Source: Pempheris klunzingeri
Taxonomy: Eukaryota; Chordata; Actinopteri; Acropomatiformes; Pempheridae
Direction: 5' to 3'
NCBI RefSeq assembly: GCF_042242105.1
Contig: NC_092032.1
Coordinates: 19,997,415-20,061,414 of the forward strand
DNA: 64,000 nt
Of this stretch, positions 40,078 to 52,485 are shown in pieces. Each line of letters begins with the position of its first letter. Position 1 is the first letter of the stretch. The notes beneath the pieces were generated by a model. The model did no database searches. It was not told the origin of the DNA and saw only the letters and a program-made list of their open reading frames with translations. The position numbers and the translations under genes are program-made.

Positions 40078-41765
40078 GTAAGTGTGGCATGGCGCGTGTT
40101 TCTGCCTTAGGGGGGATAAACGGGGCACTTAACGGGTATTTTAGTGGACTGATAACCGATTCAGAGGCACTAAAGCCGCTGTGAAGTAGATTGAGGGGCC
40201 GTGGAAGTCGTTATTGAATTAGCAGTCGGTGGCAGAGCAGGGTGTGGGTGTCCATGTTCCAGCTAACGCTGCCAGGTTGAATCAAAGGGACATGCGGCCT
40301 TCGGCGGCGCGGTCGGTGGAAGTCGCTTGTCATTCTCCACGCTAGCATCGGTTCGCCTCCACAACCCGCGCCGAGTCCGACATCCGACGTTTTAATCTCG
40401 ACCACACACGCACACGAAGCTGCTTTCGGCAGGCGGACCGAGCCGTCGGTCGCTGCGCCTCTTTGGACGGAGCTGAATGGACGGCTAGCCGCTGTTAGCA
40501 TCGCGTTAGCTAGCGGATAACGGCGAACGCTTTTTGTCGAGCTGCAGCGCACGTTGTCTGGTCATTAAACCGCCACAAGTTTCACCCAAAAACTTCTAAA
40601 TAGCTTCACACGGATTGTTTAAACCGAAACATTTAGTGTGATATTAGCTGATGTAGGCGTTTGTAGCGTTATTGTCAGTTGGCGCTGCACCGTTATCTGG
40701 CGCTGTTGCGCTTGTAAACTCCAGGCCGGTTAACTTATTGCAGCTAGCCAACGTGTCAGCGTTAGCGTTAGATCACTAAAATTAGCTCCTTCTATTTGTT
40801 TTCATCAGTGCAGCCGTGCTAGCTTCTGTTAGCTAACTAGCTTTGATGAATAATGAAGTTTTATTTGAAGATGATGCTAGCTAACATTTAAAAAAATAAA
40901 TAAAAAGCTAAGTTAGCGTTAGATCCGACAGCGCAGCCTCGTGTTGAGCCGGGCTACTTGTCCGCACCTCCACATTTCGGTGCTAAACCGCCACAGTTTT
41001 GACTTTGACTAATTTTATTCAGAGGGAATTTAATATGTGGAAGTGGTCGTGAGGATGCCACACGTCCTGAAATCTCGCGATATCGACAGGCGAGGTTTGC
41101 GCACCGTGTGGCCCCGAGCGGAGCCAGAGGGATGGGGGGCCATTCAACGGGTGTTTACCCCCTAAAAACAACCAGCACCTGGAGCAGAATAGGTTTTCAC
41201 ATAGTAGGAGAACACTGTGGTGCATAAAGATTAAGATGAAGAGAATGCAAGTCCTGTTAGTCATGAATAGAAGTGGAAATTAAGAATTTAGTTTTTCATT
41301 GAGTCATTAAATGGCAACTTTTGCAGCCGTCGATCTTAAAACTATTCCTCAAATTTTGAGTTTTAGGACAGATTTTTAAGGGTGTTATTCTGCATCACTG
41401 CTTCCCTACCAGGGTTATTGTTTTCTTCTGTAGATGTAGAACCAGTTTGTTATTAGAAGGGTTTGGATGGTGCATTTCTTTTGAGAAATTGTTGGAAATC
41501 CAATAGTACCTAAATATCAAGCCCAATAGAGACAAACTGAATATTTGTACTGGAATCACAGTACTGATTCAGCTCTGAGTATAAATCATATGCACCAACA
41601 TCAAGATGAGGGTCGCACATAAAGTTTAGTGTGCAGATCTGAATAAATCATGTCATGGCTTAGTTTGGCTGTGATCAGAGTGCTGCTAATTTTAGTGTTT
41701 CCTGTGTTTGATGGTAAGGTAATGATCCGTAAATATCTCTTGCAGCGCCCCTGACCCATCGCACC

Positions 41766-43791
41766 ATGGCAGATCCCGATCTTGACTTCCAGACTGGCGA
41801 ATCTGGCGCCTCCGCCACCTACCCGATGCAGTGCTCTGCTCTGCGTAAGAACGGGTACGTGGTGCTGAAGGGACGTCCCTGCAAGATTGTGGAGATGTCC
41901 ACCTCCAAGACTGGCAAGCACGGACATGCCAAGGTAAAATAATCCTTGAAGCGCGGCCATGTAGCCCCTTTGCGCTGACGGCAGCTGTGAGGTGCAATAA
42001 AGAAAACTAATAGTTTAAAAAGGTGGGGGAAGGAAGCCGAGCAGTGCCGGAGATGTGCTTGGCAGAGACTTGAGGATCTCAGATTTCAGACCAGTCTGAT
42101 CCAAGCTGCCTGAAGTGTTGCTTTAGTGATGTGCAGTGTCGTTTATCTTCTCCTGCAAACATCAGGGTGCTCCCACATGCCCTCTGTGCAGGACCGGATC
42201 ACAATAAATGGAAAAGTTTCTGTCTTTACATTAAGTTTTAATCAGTTATTTTGGGATTAAAACTTAAAGATATTTCATAAAATACAGGATAAGATCCTTA
42301 TTAAACCTGCTTCTTATATATCTGACATTGAAAAAATGTCCCCCAGTTTGAAAGAGTAATTTTTGCCTAAACTGATGTTATTGACAAGTTTAATTAGCTG
42401 TGCTGCTTTCATAAACATCATGTCTGTCTCTTGTTACCTGCACAGATGTGCTCAGACAGGTTTAGTAAGCATGACAAATAAAAAAAACTTTGTTCTGTAG
42501 GTTAACCTGGTTGGCATCGACATCTTCACCAACAAGAAGCATGAAGATATGTGCCCCTCCACCCACAACATGGATGTTCCCTCCATCAAGAGGATAGACT
42601 ACCAGGTATGTGTGCAGGGGGTCTGAACATCTCTGGGTTAGAAAGGACCAGCGGCCGGCTTCTCTTAAAGTTCAGCTCTTTGTTGCTGCTTCGTGTGTCC
42701 CGTGCCTCTTATCTTATCATGGCCACCTTTTCTACCCAGTCTTGTGGTTGTTTGATTTTAAATGCTCCCTGTTAGTAGAGGCAGAACATGTTTCATTACA
42801 TCTAATATTTACTTAATCAGGTTTTGCTCCTTCCAACTTGATTTATCTAATGACCAAGACAACATGATGAATTCAGTGGGCTCAACATTAACTTGTTTTC
42901 ACACAAATATTCTGCAAAGTGAAGAAACATTTAAGCTTCTGCCCTATTTCTACTACCCTTGTACAAAAGGGGAAGTCCATCGAAGGAACACAGCTCGAGG
43001 AAATCTGAGCTTTTCTACAAAAGGTGGTGCATCAAATTTGCTCAAGTTTGATTAAAAATGGTGCAGAATCTTAAATATTTTTTCTTTTTACATGTTAAAA
43101 AACATCCTGTTAAAATATTTCTGAATCCTCAAACTCTCAGATTTAAAAGTGTAAGCTGCTTTGAATATGCTGAATATACAACAGAGTAATTTCACTTGAG
43201 CGAGCAAAGTTTTGACAAAACAAGGGCACTTTGAATGCGGGCGAATGTGTGGGGCGAAAACAGAAATAAAAATGTAATATTGGATGCGTTGACTCGTATT
43301 ATTCAGTGAGGTCAGCGGTGTTGTGTTGATGTGTACGTAGACGTGGTGGCTGACTGTAACGTGTCCTCCCCTTCCCAGCTGGTTAACATCAATGAGAACT
43401 ACATGTCCTTGATGAGCGACAACGGTGACATCAGGGAGGACCTGCGTGTCCCAGACAGCGACGTCGGCAGGGAAATCGAGTCAAAGTTTGAAGCGGGTGA
43501 CGAATTCATGGTAAGATGTCAGATTATTGTTCTGCCTGACTAACTGCTCTCTTTTGAGGGTCACCTGATGCTAAATTCCTGTGCGGTAACCGTTTTGAAT
43601 GGTGTTTTAGTCTCATGAGAAACCGAAGAAATGTTTGTAACTTTGGCGTTAATTTCGCCGCGGGTGTGGGTTGGAGCAGGAAGTTGTCGTTAACGTGTTT
43701 GACTCTTAACGTGTTCTCCACGCAGGTCACCGTGATCTCTGCCATGGGGGAGGAATGTGCTGTCGCTACCAAGGTCTTGGCCAACAAATAG
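41766..43791 (+). CDS. eif5a2: Eukaryotic translation initiation factor 5A (eIF5A2-type)
   Basis: Four coding exons: 41766-41933, 42501-42605, 43379-43510, 43726-43791 (156 residues; human eIF5A2 has 153). The N-terminal SH3-like domain holds the invariant hypusine loop '[12 protein letters not shown]'. The modified lysine is residue 51, one later than human Lys50, because of an extra residue near the N-terminus. The OB-fold C-terminal half is less conserved ('[20 protein letters not shown]') and ends 'ATKVLANK'. eIF5A helps ribosomes pass stall-prone motifs such as polyproline, and aids termination. The assignment to eif5a2 rather than eif5a rests on the neighbours rpl22l1 and slc7a14, as in human. 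The start is the only ATG after the acceptor at 41745. Confidence 0.93.
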
Positions 43792-44935
43792 GGAGACGGA
43801 CTTTGCTGCCCAGGCAACAAGCACCACCCACAACCAGTCTCTTGCATTCTCATTGGTTCTGTCACCAAAGCGTCAGCCTTCACAGACAACCTCAATCATT
43901 CTGTTGTGATTTCTCATCATTGATCTTTTTTTTTTTTTTTTTTTTTCCCTCCTTCTCCCCTTTTCGTTTCTCTTTTCCATTGCTGTTGGGAAGTTCCACT
44001 GCAGCTCCCTGCGTGGTCCTCCGCCTGATCGCTGAGGTTTTGTTTGGCAACAATCTACTTTATATAAAACAACTTCAAAAATAATGATCAGTTGCTCATT
44101 CCTGCTTATTTTTGCCTTCAAAGTGTTGGTTTTGCCACTCACATTCCTGAATGTTTAAATAACAACGGGATTCAGCTTTTGTATGATTATTTTTTTATAT
44201 TCTTGAATATAGCAGGTCTAAAGCCTTTTAGATGGGAGGGGATGGGGGCAGTTTTTGCGTTGTTAAAGCAGTGGGAGGGAGGGTTTGCCCCTGTAGATAC
44301 TAAATTCTGGTTTAGGTCGTCCCTCTAGCAGCCATACCGCTTTCCAGCATGGCCTTGGGTGGCTCTGGTTCCTGAGTGGATTGGGTGCAACAAGGTCCCT
44401 TATTTTTTTTTTTTTTTCCCCAGTCTCCTCTCCTAATCGCTGGGATTGGTGGTGGCTAGCACTTACGAGCACTTGAGGTCCACCCCAGCATGTTAAAGCT
44501 CTAAAACCAAGAAAAGAGAAGTGTTTTTTTTTTTTTTTTTTTTTTTTTTTTTCCTTCTTTCCCCCCACCCCCAAGAACAGTAACAAACTTCAGTGATTTA
44601 CCCTCGTGATGCCAGTCTCTTGTCTGTATAGAAGTTTGAGGGGCGTGAGGGCGTCCCGTGCGCTCGCGCCTCTCGTCCACCGGGGCAGTCGAGAGCTCAA
44701 CCCGCTGCCCCGGTCATCCCCCAATACAAAAGGAGTGTTATATTTTGCTTTGAGAGGCATGAGTGTGTAGCGGTGTGGGCCTCCGCAATGTGGGAGGCGG
44801 TTTGCAGTGAGGCGTGTTTCTTTTGAGGGACTCGATCGGGTTGGGGAGGGTGGTAGAGTTGCAAACTTTTTGTTCACTCGAGGCCTTTGTCACCTGACTG
44901 GAGATGGCAAAAATAAAACGATGAAACAAATGGAC
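43792..44935 (+). other. eif5a2: eif5a2 long 3' UTR with U-rich tracts
   Basis: About 1.1 kb after the stop lacks coding sequence. It holds three long T runs on the sense strand (about 43928-43946, 44402-44417 and 44524-44552) and ends near an AATAAA at 44914-44919. That signal is the likely poly(A) site. Confidence 0.6.
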
Positions 44936-44939
44936 AAAA

Positions 44940-46440
44940 ACTGCAAACTCTGTCTGGTTTTCTGTCTGTACCCAGTGATCTGACCGGTGGTGACGTCTCG
45001 GTGACGGCGGTGGACGTAAAAGCTCTCTAATCTGAGCAAAAGTAGCTGAATCAGTTTGATGTTTTCTAGTTTTAGTTTGGAGGCGTTTCCTCCTGAAGAG
45101 GTGGGAGTAACATTTAGCGTTAAATCAGCCCACAGCACCTGCTGACAAAGCTAAAGTGCCATTTAGGATTCTACTCGCAAAATCAATCGAGTGAAAAGCA
45201 GGACCACAGAATCTGAGCCTGCACGATACAGATGATGACACCGCTGCAAGGATTCATCATTTTAATATTAGGAAAAATAAAAATCTGAATTCCAGACTCT
45301 TATTCTGGATTAATGCTGAAAACTAAAGTGTTTTAAAAAATCTGCAAATTCCATTTTCACTCTGGTTTAAAACGCATAATATGAAGAGTTCACTGCATTA
45401 AAGTTGAGACTTGAGTTCAAACTTACACGCTTGCATGTATGTTTCCTGTCTTCAAGTAATTTTCTGCACAGTAACTACAAACACCAGTGAGGCAAACCTT
45501 ATGAGCCGATGGTGTTTTACTGGTTAACATTACATTGAAAAGTTGTGTTGATGGTTTGTAGCAACAGGGAACATCATCTGAAAGTATTCTGCTCAAACAT
45601 TTAAGCTTCTTGAAGCCACCAGGGAGCAGAGCTTAAGATGTATAAACATAATAGTGTTGTGAAGGAAAGATGAAAACAAATGGGGACACACACTACAACC
45701 CACAAGATTCACCTCATTTTAAATCAGTGTTGTGGTTGAAGTGTGGAAGCTGGCTGGAAGAAGCCACAGGTAATAGATTAAAGGTTAAAACTCAAGACTC
45801 TGACTGAAAGAAAGCGAAGCGCCAACTATTCCAGGATTTGTGCAGCGTGTCCGCCTGAACATCCCTGAAGTGACTCGATGACCGTTTGTCTGCACGCAAG
45901 CGGCGCCGCAGTGGAAAGATGGATGAATGTGTTTTGTTTTACCTCAAACCCCCCCTTTCTGTCTTGTTCATGGTTTCTCTGAGTCATCAGGAGGGATTTC
46001 ATTTTCTCTCATGTTCACACAAATGCAGCTGACTGAACAGGGCTGGTCGGAGGCCCAGGAGCAGGCAGGGATGGTTCTCTGTGTGTGTGTGTGTGTGTGT
46101 GTGTACTGAGGTAGTCAATGATTGACCAGGCTCAGCAGGTTTATTATCAGGGTGTGTTTGGGATCGAGATGACCTTTGGACCCGCATCATCTGACACATG
46201 CAGCTCCTGAAACAACAGGCAGAGCTTCAACTTTTGCAAAACTTACTGAAATTAAAATGCAACTGTGGTTTACTGCAGGTTAGACACACAAAATAAAGCT
46301 AAAATAAACCGCTCACGGTTGAACAGGAGCTGTGCAAAGCCAGCACATGTGTTAATTAAGCGTGTTTTCCGCACACACGCTCATCTCTGCAGTCACTTTG
46401 TTCGCCATATTTGGTAAGGGCGTTCTTCGTGACGCCAGCT
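44940..46440. other. eif5a2-rpl22l1 intergenic region
   Basis: About 1.5 kb with no recognised exon. It contains one TG run (46081-46105) and no clear regulatory block until the rpl22l1 promoter. Confidence 0.5.
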
Positions 46441-46476
46441 ACGTCACTGCTGCGTCACCTCCGGTTCTTCCTTTCC
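46436..46476 (+). promoter_or_regulatory. rpl22l1: rpl22l1 promoter: CRE-like halves and TOP tract
   Basis: Two TGACG-type half sites (in 'tacgtcac' and 'tgcgtcac') lie just upstream of CTTCCTTTCC (46467-46476), a typical 5' TOP tract. The tract is 17 bases before the ATG at 46493. TOP starts couple translation of ribosomal protein mRNAs to mTOR. The start site is inferred. Confidence 0.55.
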
Positions 46477-46492
46477 TGTCTGACCTCTCAAC

Positions 46493-48481
46493 ATGGCGCC
46501 GGTAAGTCCGCGCAGCTCCTTCGGAATTTACCCGTTTTATCATGTTATTTGCCTTTTCCCTCCACTTACTCCAGACACTGGCCGCCGAACTTCAGTAAAG
46601 CTTTCATATTACAGCTGTGTGTTGAACTTAAAGCGGTTTTAAAGGGAGGGAAATCGAGAAGCTAGCAGACTTAGCATTAGCTCGTAGTAGTCTTGACGTT
46701 TGCTAACACGTGTTCTCATTCATTAGTACGTGACAGCAGACCGAATCTCCATAGAATGAGTTAAGTTTTAATTCATATCAGATGTTTTTCTCCACTTGAC
46801 CGCTAAAGTTGGTGTGGACTGTCAGTCCACGTAAAGTCTCAACCCATCTGGTCAGTTCGGCTTTATCTGAATATTAGTTGTCCTTCAAAAAGCTCGTCAT
46901 AAAGTAGAAATTAGATATCTCCACCACTGTGTGATCCCACTAGTCGAAACAGTTTAATTGGAAAAAACGCCCAAGTCACCAATGTTACATACTTGGACTT
47001 TAAATTTACAGGTTTTTAGATTAAACTGGTCAAAATAATGAAGGCAGTGATTGTCTAAATCACTTAAATGACCATGTCCCAAGTTCACTATGAAAAAAAA
47101 CATCGTCTGTATGATTTGATAATTTAAGTACTACAGTTTCTAAGTGTTGCATTGAGACTTTTACTTAAAACCAGTACTTTTTCATGCCACAGTAGTCAGG
47201 AGCAGCATGTAGAGCAGCTGACACCTGAAGTTTCTGACCATCTCTCCCTCATGTTTTACCCCACAGATCAAACCGAAGAGGCCGACTGTCGGCAAGAAGG
47301 CCAAAAAGAGCGCTGGGTGGAAGTTCACCTTGGACCTGACCCACCCTGTCGAGGATGGGATCCTGGACTCTGCAAACTTTGTAAGTCCTGACAAACCATT
47401 TAAGCTCTAGACTAGTTAGGAAATCTGATTTTATGGCTCTAGAGGCAAAGTCGCTTCCCCCTATTTTAGAAAAGATCTGTATGGTAGTCAGCAGTGACAG
47501 AAATAATGTTATGATCCGGTTTGAGTTGTGAATATATTTAATAACAGTTTCCAAAGTGCTTTGACAGACAAAGCCAAACAGGACACAGATTGTAGAAGAG
47601 ACAAAACACAATACAAACGTTAAATGATCCAAATATAAATTACTAATAGAATAAAAGCTAAAACAATACATAGTAGTAGACGCTGCATTTGTGTGAGGAA
47701 GAAGTTAGCTAGCTGACTAGCAGGTGATGTATATTGTCTGACACCAGAGGACGTAGCTCACTGAGCAGTTTAACACCAAACTAAATGCTATGTCACCATC
47801 TTTACTACAAACTGTAACTTTCTTGACTTACAAAATGATCTTTTAGACTAACGAACATCGTGTGTGTGATTCACGGCGCAGTTCAAACTGGATCTAAACA
47901 TTATGAGACTCCACCTCCCTAAAATCCTAATTATTTAGCATCATAACCTTCTCCGTAATGACATCATTAAAGGGTTATTGTAGTGGTCTCTGCTGGGAGC
48001 TAACCCCGTGTCTGGACTAGGGCTGCCTTCCCTAGCTCCTCATCTCCTAGGGTTATCTTCCCTAGTGCGTCACTGTGCTCTGTCCAACAGGAATCCTTCC
48101 TCAAAGAGAGGATAAAGGTTAACGGAAAGACGGGGAACCTGGGCAACATCGTCCAGGTCGGCCGCATGAAGAACAAGATCAATGTGTCGTCTGAGAAGCA
48201 GTTCTCCAAAAGGTCAGATGAGACGTTGTTAGACAGGCCTGACTGATTCAAAACCTTAATGTGCTCATACGCATTTCATCGCACTTAAAGTAAAATCGGG
48301 AGACTGAAAGAGGCCACCTCTCCCCACCAGGTATCTGAAGTACCTGACCAAGAAGTACCTGAAGAAGAACAACCTCCGGGACTGGCTGAGAGTGGTGGCG
48401 TCCGACAAAGAGACGTACGAGCTGCGTTACTTCCAGATCAGCCAGGACGACGACGAGGAGGGGTCGGAGGCAGACGAGTAA
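46493..48481 (+). CDS. rpl22l1: 60S ribosomal protein L22-like 1
   Basis: Four exons: 46493-46501, 47267-47380, 48091-48212, 48331-48481 (131 residues). The first exon encodes only Met-Ala-Pro, as is usual for ribosomal protein genes. '[20 protein letters not shown]', '[10 protein letters not shown]' and '[20 protein letters not shown]' identify the L22e family. '[17 protein letters not shown]' matches RPL22L1 rather than RPL22 ('[17 protein letters not shown]'). The tail is acidic. It is a large-subunit ribosomal protein with RNA-binding regulatory roles. A poly(A) signal AATAAA follows at about 48503. Adjacent to eif5a2 as in human 3q26. Confidence 0.95.
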
Positions 48482-48514
48482 ACCGCTGGAGTGCGACCGC
48501 AGAATAAACGTGGA

Positions 48515-49665
48515 GAAAAAGAGCTTTTCTGTCCTGTGGTTTTATTGTGGTGGTCAAAAGGAAGCACGACCCCTACAGAGTTCTTCACTGCCGCTCTGGG
48601 CTGCATTTCTGTTACTGATGAATCGGCTCATTATTTTTTTCTACATAAGAAACTTAAAAAATGTCCATCACAACGTCCTCGAGCCTGAAATGACCTCATC
48701 TGATGTCTGTCTGTCCCACAAATCATCCAATATCCAAAAATATTCAATTTACTGTAATGCAAAACCAAGAGAAGCAGCACAGTTTCACATCGTAGCACCT
48801 GGAACAGTTGCATATTTGCAATTTTTGCTTCAAAAACATACACCGCTCTCTTCAAAGCCACCAGACTCCATTGACAAAAACATCAATTTTACCTCTCAGA
48901 ACATGTGAGTTGCTCGTCTACCGCTGTCTTGATTTGTTTGTGTTTTTCTGTGGTGTTGGTGTTTTAAAGAGTTGGTTCACATCCAACACAATTTAATGTA
49001 CATACAAAAACACAAACAAACTAACCGATCGAGGCAGCAGTAGAGCAGCAACTCCTGTGTCCCTCAAGGTAAAATCGCTGTTTTTGTCAATGGAGTCTGA
49101 CAACATGCAAAAACCTGACGCTGGTATTAAAAGACGAGTTTGGTTTTATATGGGATCCTACAGGGACCAAACGTAAATGCAAGTTTTTATAGGTTTATTT
49201 CAAGTCTGGTGTGATGGAGGAGGACGTATTCAGATTCTTAAGTAAGTGTTTGTGAGTATAATCAAATAAATGTAGTTAAATTATTAAAAGCAGCAGAGAA
49301 TGGAAATATAGTGAAAGTAGTTACAGTCCAATTTTTGACTGACTTCTGTTCAGTTGTTTCTATTATTTTGTCCACCTCTTTTATAATGGAATAGAGGGCA
49401 AAATACACCCCTGAGCACTCACTAGGTGGTGCTGCAGAGGGTGGAAGAAGTACTCGGATACTTTACTGAAGTAAAAGTAGAAATACTGCAGTCTAAAAGT
49501 ACTCTGTTAAAGGTAGAAGTCCTGCGTTTAAAATGTTCCTGCAGTAAAAGTACTTCAGTATAAACAGGAAGAAGACAGACATGATGCAGCCGAGCTCTCT
49601 GCTCCTGTCCTGCATGAAGCTGCTAACAAAAACCTTTATTCCCTTAAACAGAAAAGGATGTTTAG

Positions 49666-49700
<35 letters not shown>
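48515..49700. other. rpl22l1-slc7a14 spacer with repeats
   Basis: No coding exon is seen. It holds a dispersed repeat at 48640-48800 ('caaaaccaagagaagcagc'), foldback copy E (48840-49115) and an element with 'gtggaagaagtactcgg' (49185-49570). A TG run (49667-49703) directly precedes a TATA-type promoter. Confidence 0.5.
48840..49115. mobile_element. Foldback repeat copy E
   Basis: The left arm contains 'caaagccaccagactccatt' and the right arm contains 'gtcaatggagtctg' in inverted orientation. The centre has 'gatcgaggcagcagtagagc'. It is an imperfect palindrome of about 275 bases. Confidence 0.75.
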
Positions 49701-49704
<4 letters not shown>

Positions 49705-49706
49705 TG

Positions 49707-49806
49707 GATTGGCTCCCATCCGCTCATCTGTTGCGTATAAAGCTTGCAGCCTCAGGAATGCGTCCACCTTCAGTCGACAGCGGCTGGTGGCGTCTCAGAT
49801 CTGCAT
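49707..49806 (+). promoter_or_regulatory. slc7a14: Candidate slc7a14 promoter and first exon
   Basis: An inverted CCAAT box (ATTGG, ~49708-49712) is followed by TATAAA (49736-49741). A start ~25-30 bases on would give a non-coding exon ending at the donor GCAT|GTGAGT after 49806. It is about 4 kb upstream of the slc7a14 coding start, with no other plus-strand gene between. Assignment to slc7a14 is inferred. Confidence 0.4.
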
Positions 49807-50029
49807 GTGAGTCTTTTAAAACATGCACACACTCAGCAGTTTACAGAGCAAATAGCTAAACTGTGGTATTGTGTAGCATAAAACGTTAAACTGATGGTAA
49901 GTTAAGTTTTTTGTCATAGTGCAATGAATGATAAAGTGCCCTTTCTCACAAAATGATGTGTATTGTATTACATAATAGTAAAAAATGGTAATATTGTACA
50001 TATGATATACAGAGATAGACCTGGAAGAT

Positions 50030-50350
50030 CATTTTTGTTTAGTAAGAAACAGCTGTTATATCGCTCTGTTTAAAGCCACCAGACTCCATTGACAAAAACA
50101 GTCATTTTATTTTGCAGAACACAGAAGTTGTTGCTCTACAATCAGTTAGTTTATGTTGTTGTAGGTTACATGAGTATTGTGTTTGATCCAAACTAAGCCT
50201 GTAAATCACCAAAGTCACACAATAACACAGATAAACTAACAAATCGAGGCAGCGGTAGACAAGCGACTCCTGTGTACTGCGAAGTAAAATCACTGTTTTT
50301 GTCAATGAAGTCTGGTGGCTTTGACGAGGGCGATATAACAGCTCATCCAC
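50030..50350. mobile_element. Foldback repeat copy F
   Basis: An almost complete palindrome. 'aacagctgttatatcgctctg' at the left mirrors 'agggcgatataacagct' at the right, and 'aaagccaccagactccattg' mirrors 'caatgaagtctggtggcttt'. The centre contains a partial internal inversion (gttagtttatg and ataaactaac). The total is about 310 bases without coding capacity. Confidence 0.8.
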
Positions 50351-51539
50351 TTCCAAAGCATTTTGTATCTACCAGTTATTTAGGCAGCAAAATACGTACA
50401 AACAGGGAGCAGGTTTAAAAATCCCCCTTCACAGAGTTTACAGAGGATTTTACAAGGATTGAATCTAAACATGGGAGGAGATGACTAACGCAGGTTCTCC
50501 AGGAGAACACAGCAGGATTCAGGATGTAGAACCGGCCTGCAGATCACCAATCAGAAAACACTGACCCTCACAGTCTGTTATTGGATGACAATACAATACA
50601 CTTTTCTTGTATAGCACCTTTTAAAACAAACACTGTTTTAGAGAACAAGATGAAATAGCATGCACAACAGAGAACATAAGACATGATAAAACAGAGTACG
50701 AGGAGAGATAGAAACTGGACAAGCAACAGATTGAACAGGCTGCTTCCCTGACTCGTGCCAAGCTTTGTGATCAATACCAGAAGACACACAGGCGCATTGA
50801 TTATCAGACCAACAGCAGCCAGCTCACATGTGGAGCTTGAACCAAAGTCACAGTTTTCTCCCCACACCGTCCTGTAAACCGGCTTGTTACAGTGTCTTGT
50901 TTCCCCTGTTTTGGACCCTCATGTTACCTGGTGTGCAGGTAACGCTGTAATCTGACTCTGGGTGTCAGATTCCCACCGATAGCAACAACAGCACCACACA
51001 TGCTGCACAGTCAGACACCGACAGCACGGAGTCTCGGGTTGGGGTTTGGGGCCTGCGCTCTGCGTTACTGAGTGGAGGTGTGAAGTTTGGACGTGGTGGC
51101 TGTTGACCAGGCAGAGATGATCTAATGGAAGATGCTTGCTTGAGCTGCATTATGGGAAATGTAGGCTGGATGTAAATGAGGATATCTCGGATTCTATCAC
51201 TCTTTTTTTGTCTCTTGTGAGTCCTCTAACTACGGAAGAGTTTTAGGGCAAAGTATGAAGGAAAAATGAGAGGAGGAGGGTTTTTTTTGCATTTTGTGAA
51301 AACGTTTTTTGGGAATAAAGCTGTTAAATAATCGAGACGTAGAGAATGAAGTCAAAATGTTAAGGTTAAAGGAAATGTTTTGACTTTATTCTCCAAATAC
51401 AAAATGTAAAAAAAAAGGCTTATAGAGTTAAAATGTTGAGAAAGTATAAAAAAGGTTTAAATAGACTGCACTCCTCAAATGCAAAATTTTATTTTTCTAT
51501 TAAGTCAAAATGTCAAGAATGTTTGCAAAGAGCAATATC

Positions 51540-51910
51540 ACGGCTGTTTGAGGTTAAACCAAAAGGATCTTAGGAGACAAATCAATCACAGCTGACATGA
51601 AGAAGAACTCTTACCTGTAAGATCCTTTTTGTTTAACCAGAAGCTGCAGTCATATCGTTCTCTTCAAAGCCACCAGACTCCATTCACTAAAATAGCAATT
51701 TTACGATGTAGTCACGGCGTTGCTGCTGTCGCCATCAGTTCATTTGTTTGTGTGCAAAGTAAAATCCCTGTTTTAGTGAATGTAGTCTGGTGTGTGTGCA
51801 GAGAGCGATATAACGGCTGTTTGTGGTTAAACCAAAAGGATCTTCCAGGTCTCTCTCTGTAGGGATCCTTTCCATGATGCTGTCACAAACTTAGAATAAC
51901 AATCTTTGAT
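51540..51910. mobile_element. Foldback repeat copy G (compound)
   Basis: Contains the arm 'gttaaaccaaaaggatctt' three times: at the left, inverted at ~51627-51642, and again at 51826-51845. The right arm continues with the same 'ccaggtctctctctgtagg' sequence as copies A and B. It probably represents one copy nested in or rearranged with another. Confidence 0.7.
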
Positions 51911-52068
51911 CAGGTGATCTACTGACACTTTTAGTACCTACCAGTCATTTTGACACTAAAATATGTAAAAATATCAGTTATCATGTCATCCTAAAATGGA
52001 ATAAAAGTACTCCTGCAGGCAGACATTTAGAAAAACTGAGACAACTTTCCATTACATACCTGGTCACT

Positions 52069-52101
<33 letters not shown>

Positions 52102-52348
52102 GGTCAGTTCCCAGTTCAGCACACAAAGAGTAAAGAAACGTCACTTATGGCAGCTGCAGCACAAACACACACACACACACACCTTCATGGCAGCTATTCT
52201 ACCCCTCCTCCTATGAATGAATGATGACAGTTACACACACACACACACAGGCTCAGTCTCAGGTGTTCAATAATGTATCAGCCTGATCACATGGTGTCAG
52301 GTCTGAATGATAAACGCCGCCGTCTCCTCTCGTCACTGTTTCCTGCAG

Positions 52349-52423
52349 GTTTGCAGAAGACGTGGACTCCTCGACCTCTTCAGGAAAACACACAACGAAG
52401 GAGTGTGTTACCTGTCTGCTCAG
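52349..52423 (+). other. slc7a14: Candidate slc7a14 5' UTR exon
   Basis: TTTCCTGCAG acceptor before 52349 and CTCAG|GTGTGC donor after 52423 bracket 75 bases. It lies between the TATA-type promoter and the coding exon. There is no coding similarity to SLC7A14, so it would be leader sequence. Confidence 0.3.
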
Positions 52424-52445
52424 GTGTGCATCTTTAAACCGCATG

Positions 52446-52485
<40 letters not shown>

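Larger units (their letters stand above)
49807..52348 (+). other. Probable slc7a14 5' intron with repeats
   Basis: No coding exon. It contains foldback copies F (50030-50350) and G (51540-51910) and a block (50585-50720) resembling the LINE/SINE tails common in teleosts ('tatagcacctttt'). It also has several CA runs (52072-52098, 52166-52182, 52231-52250). Confidence 0.45.
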
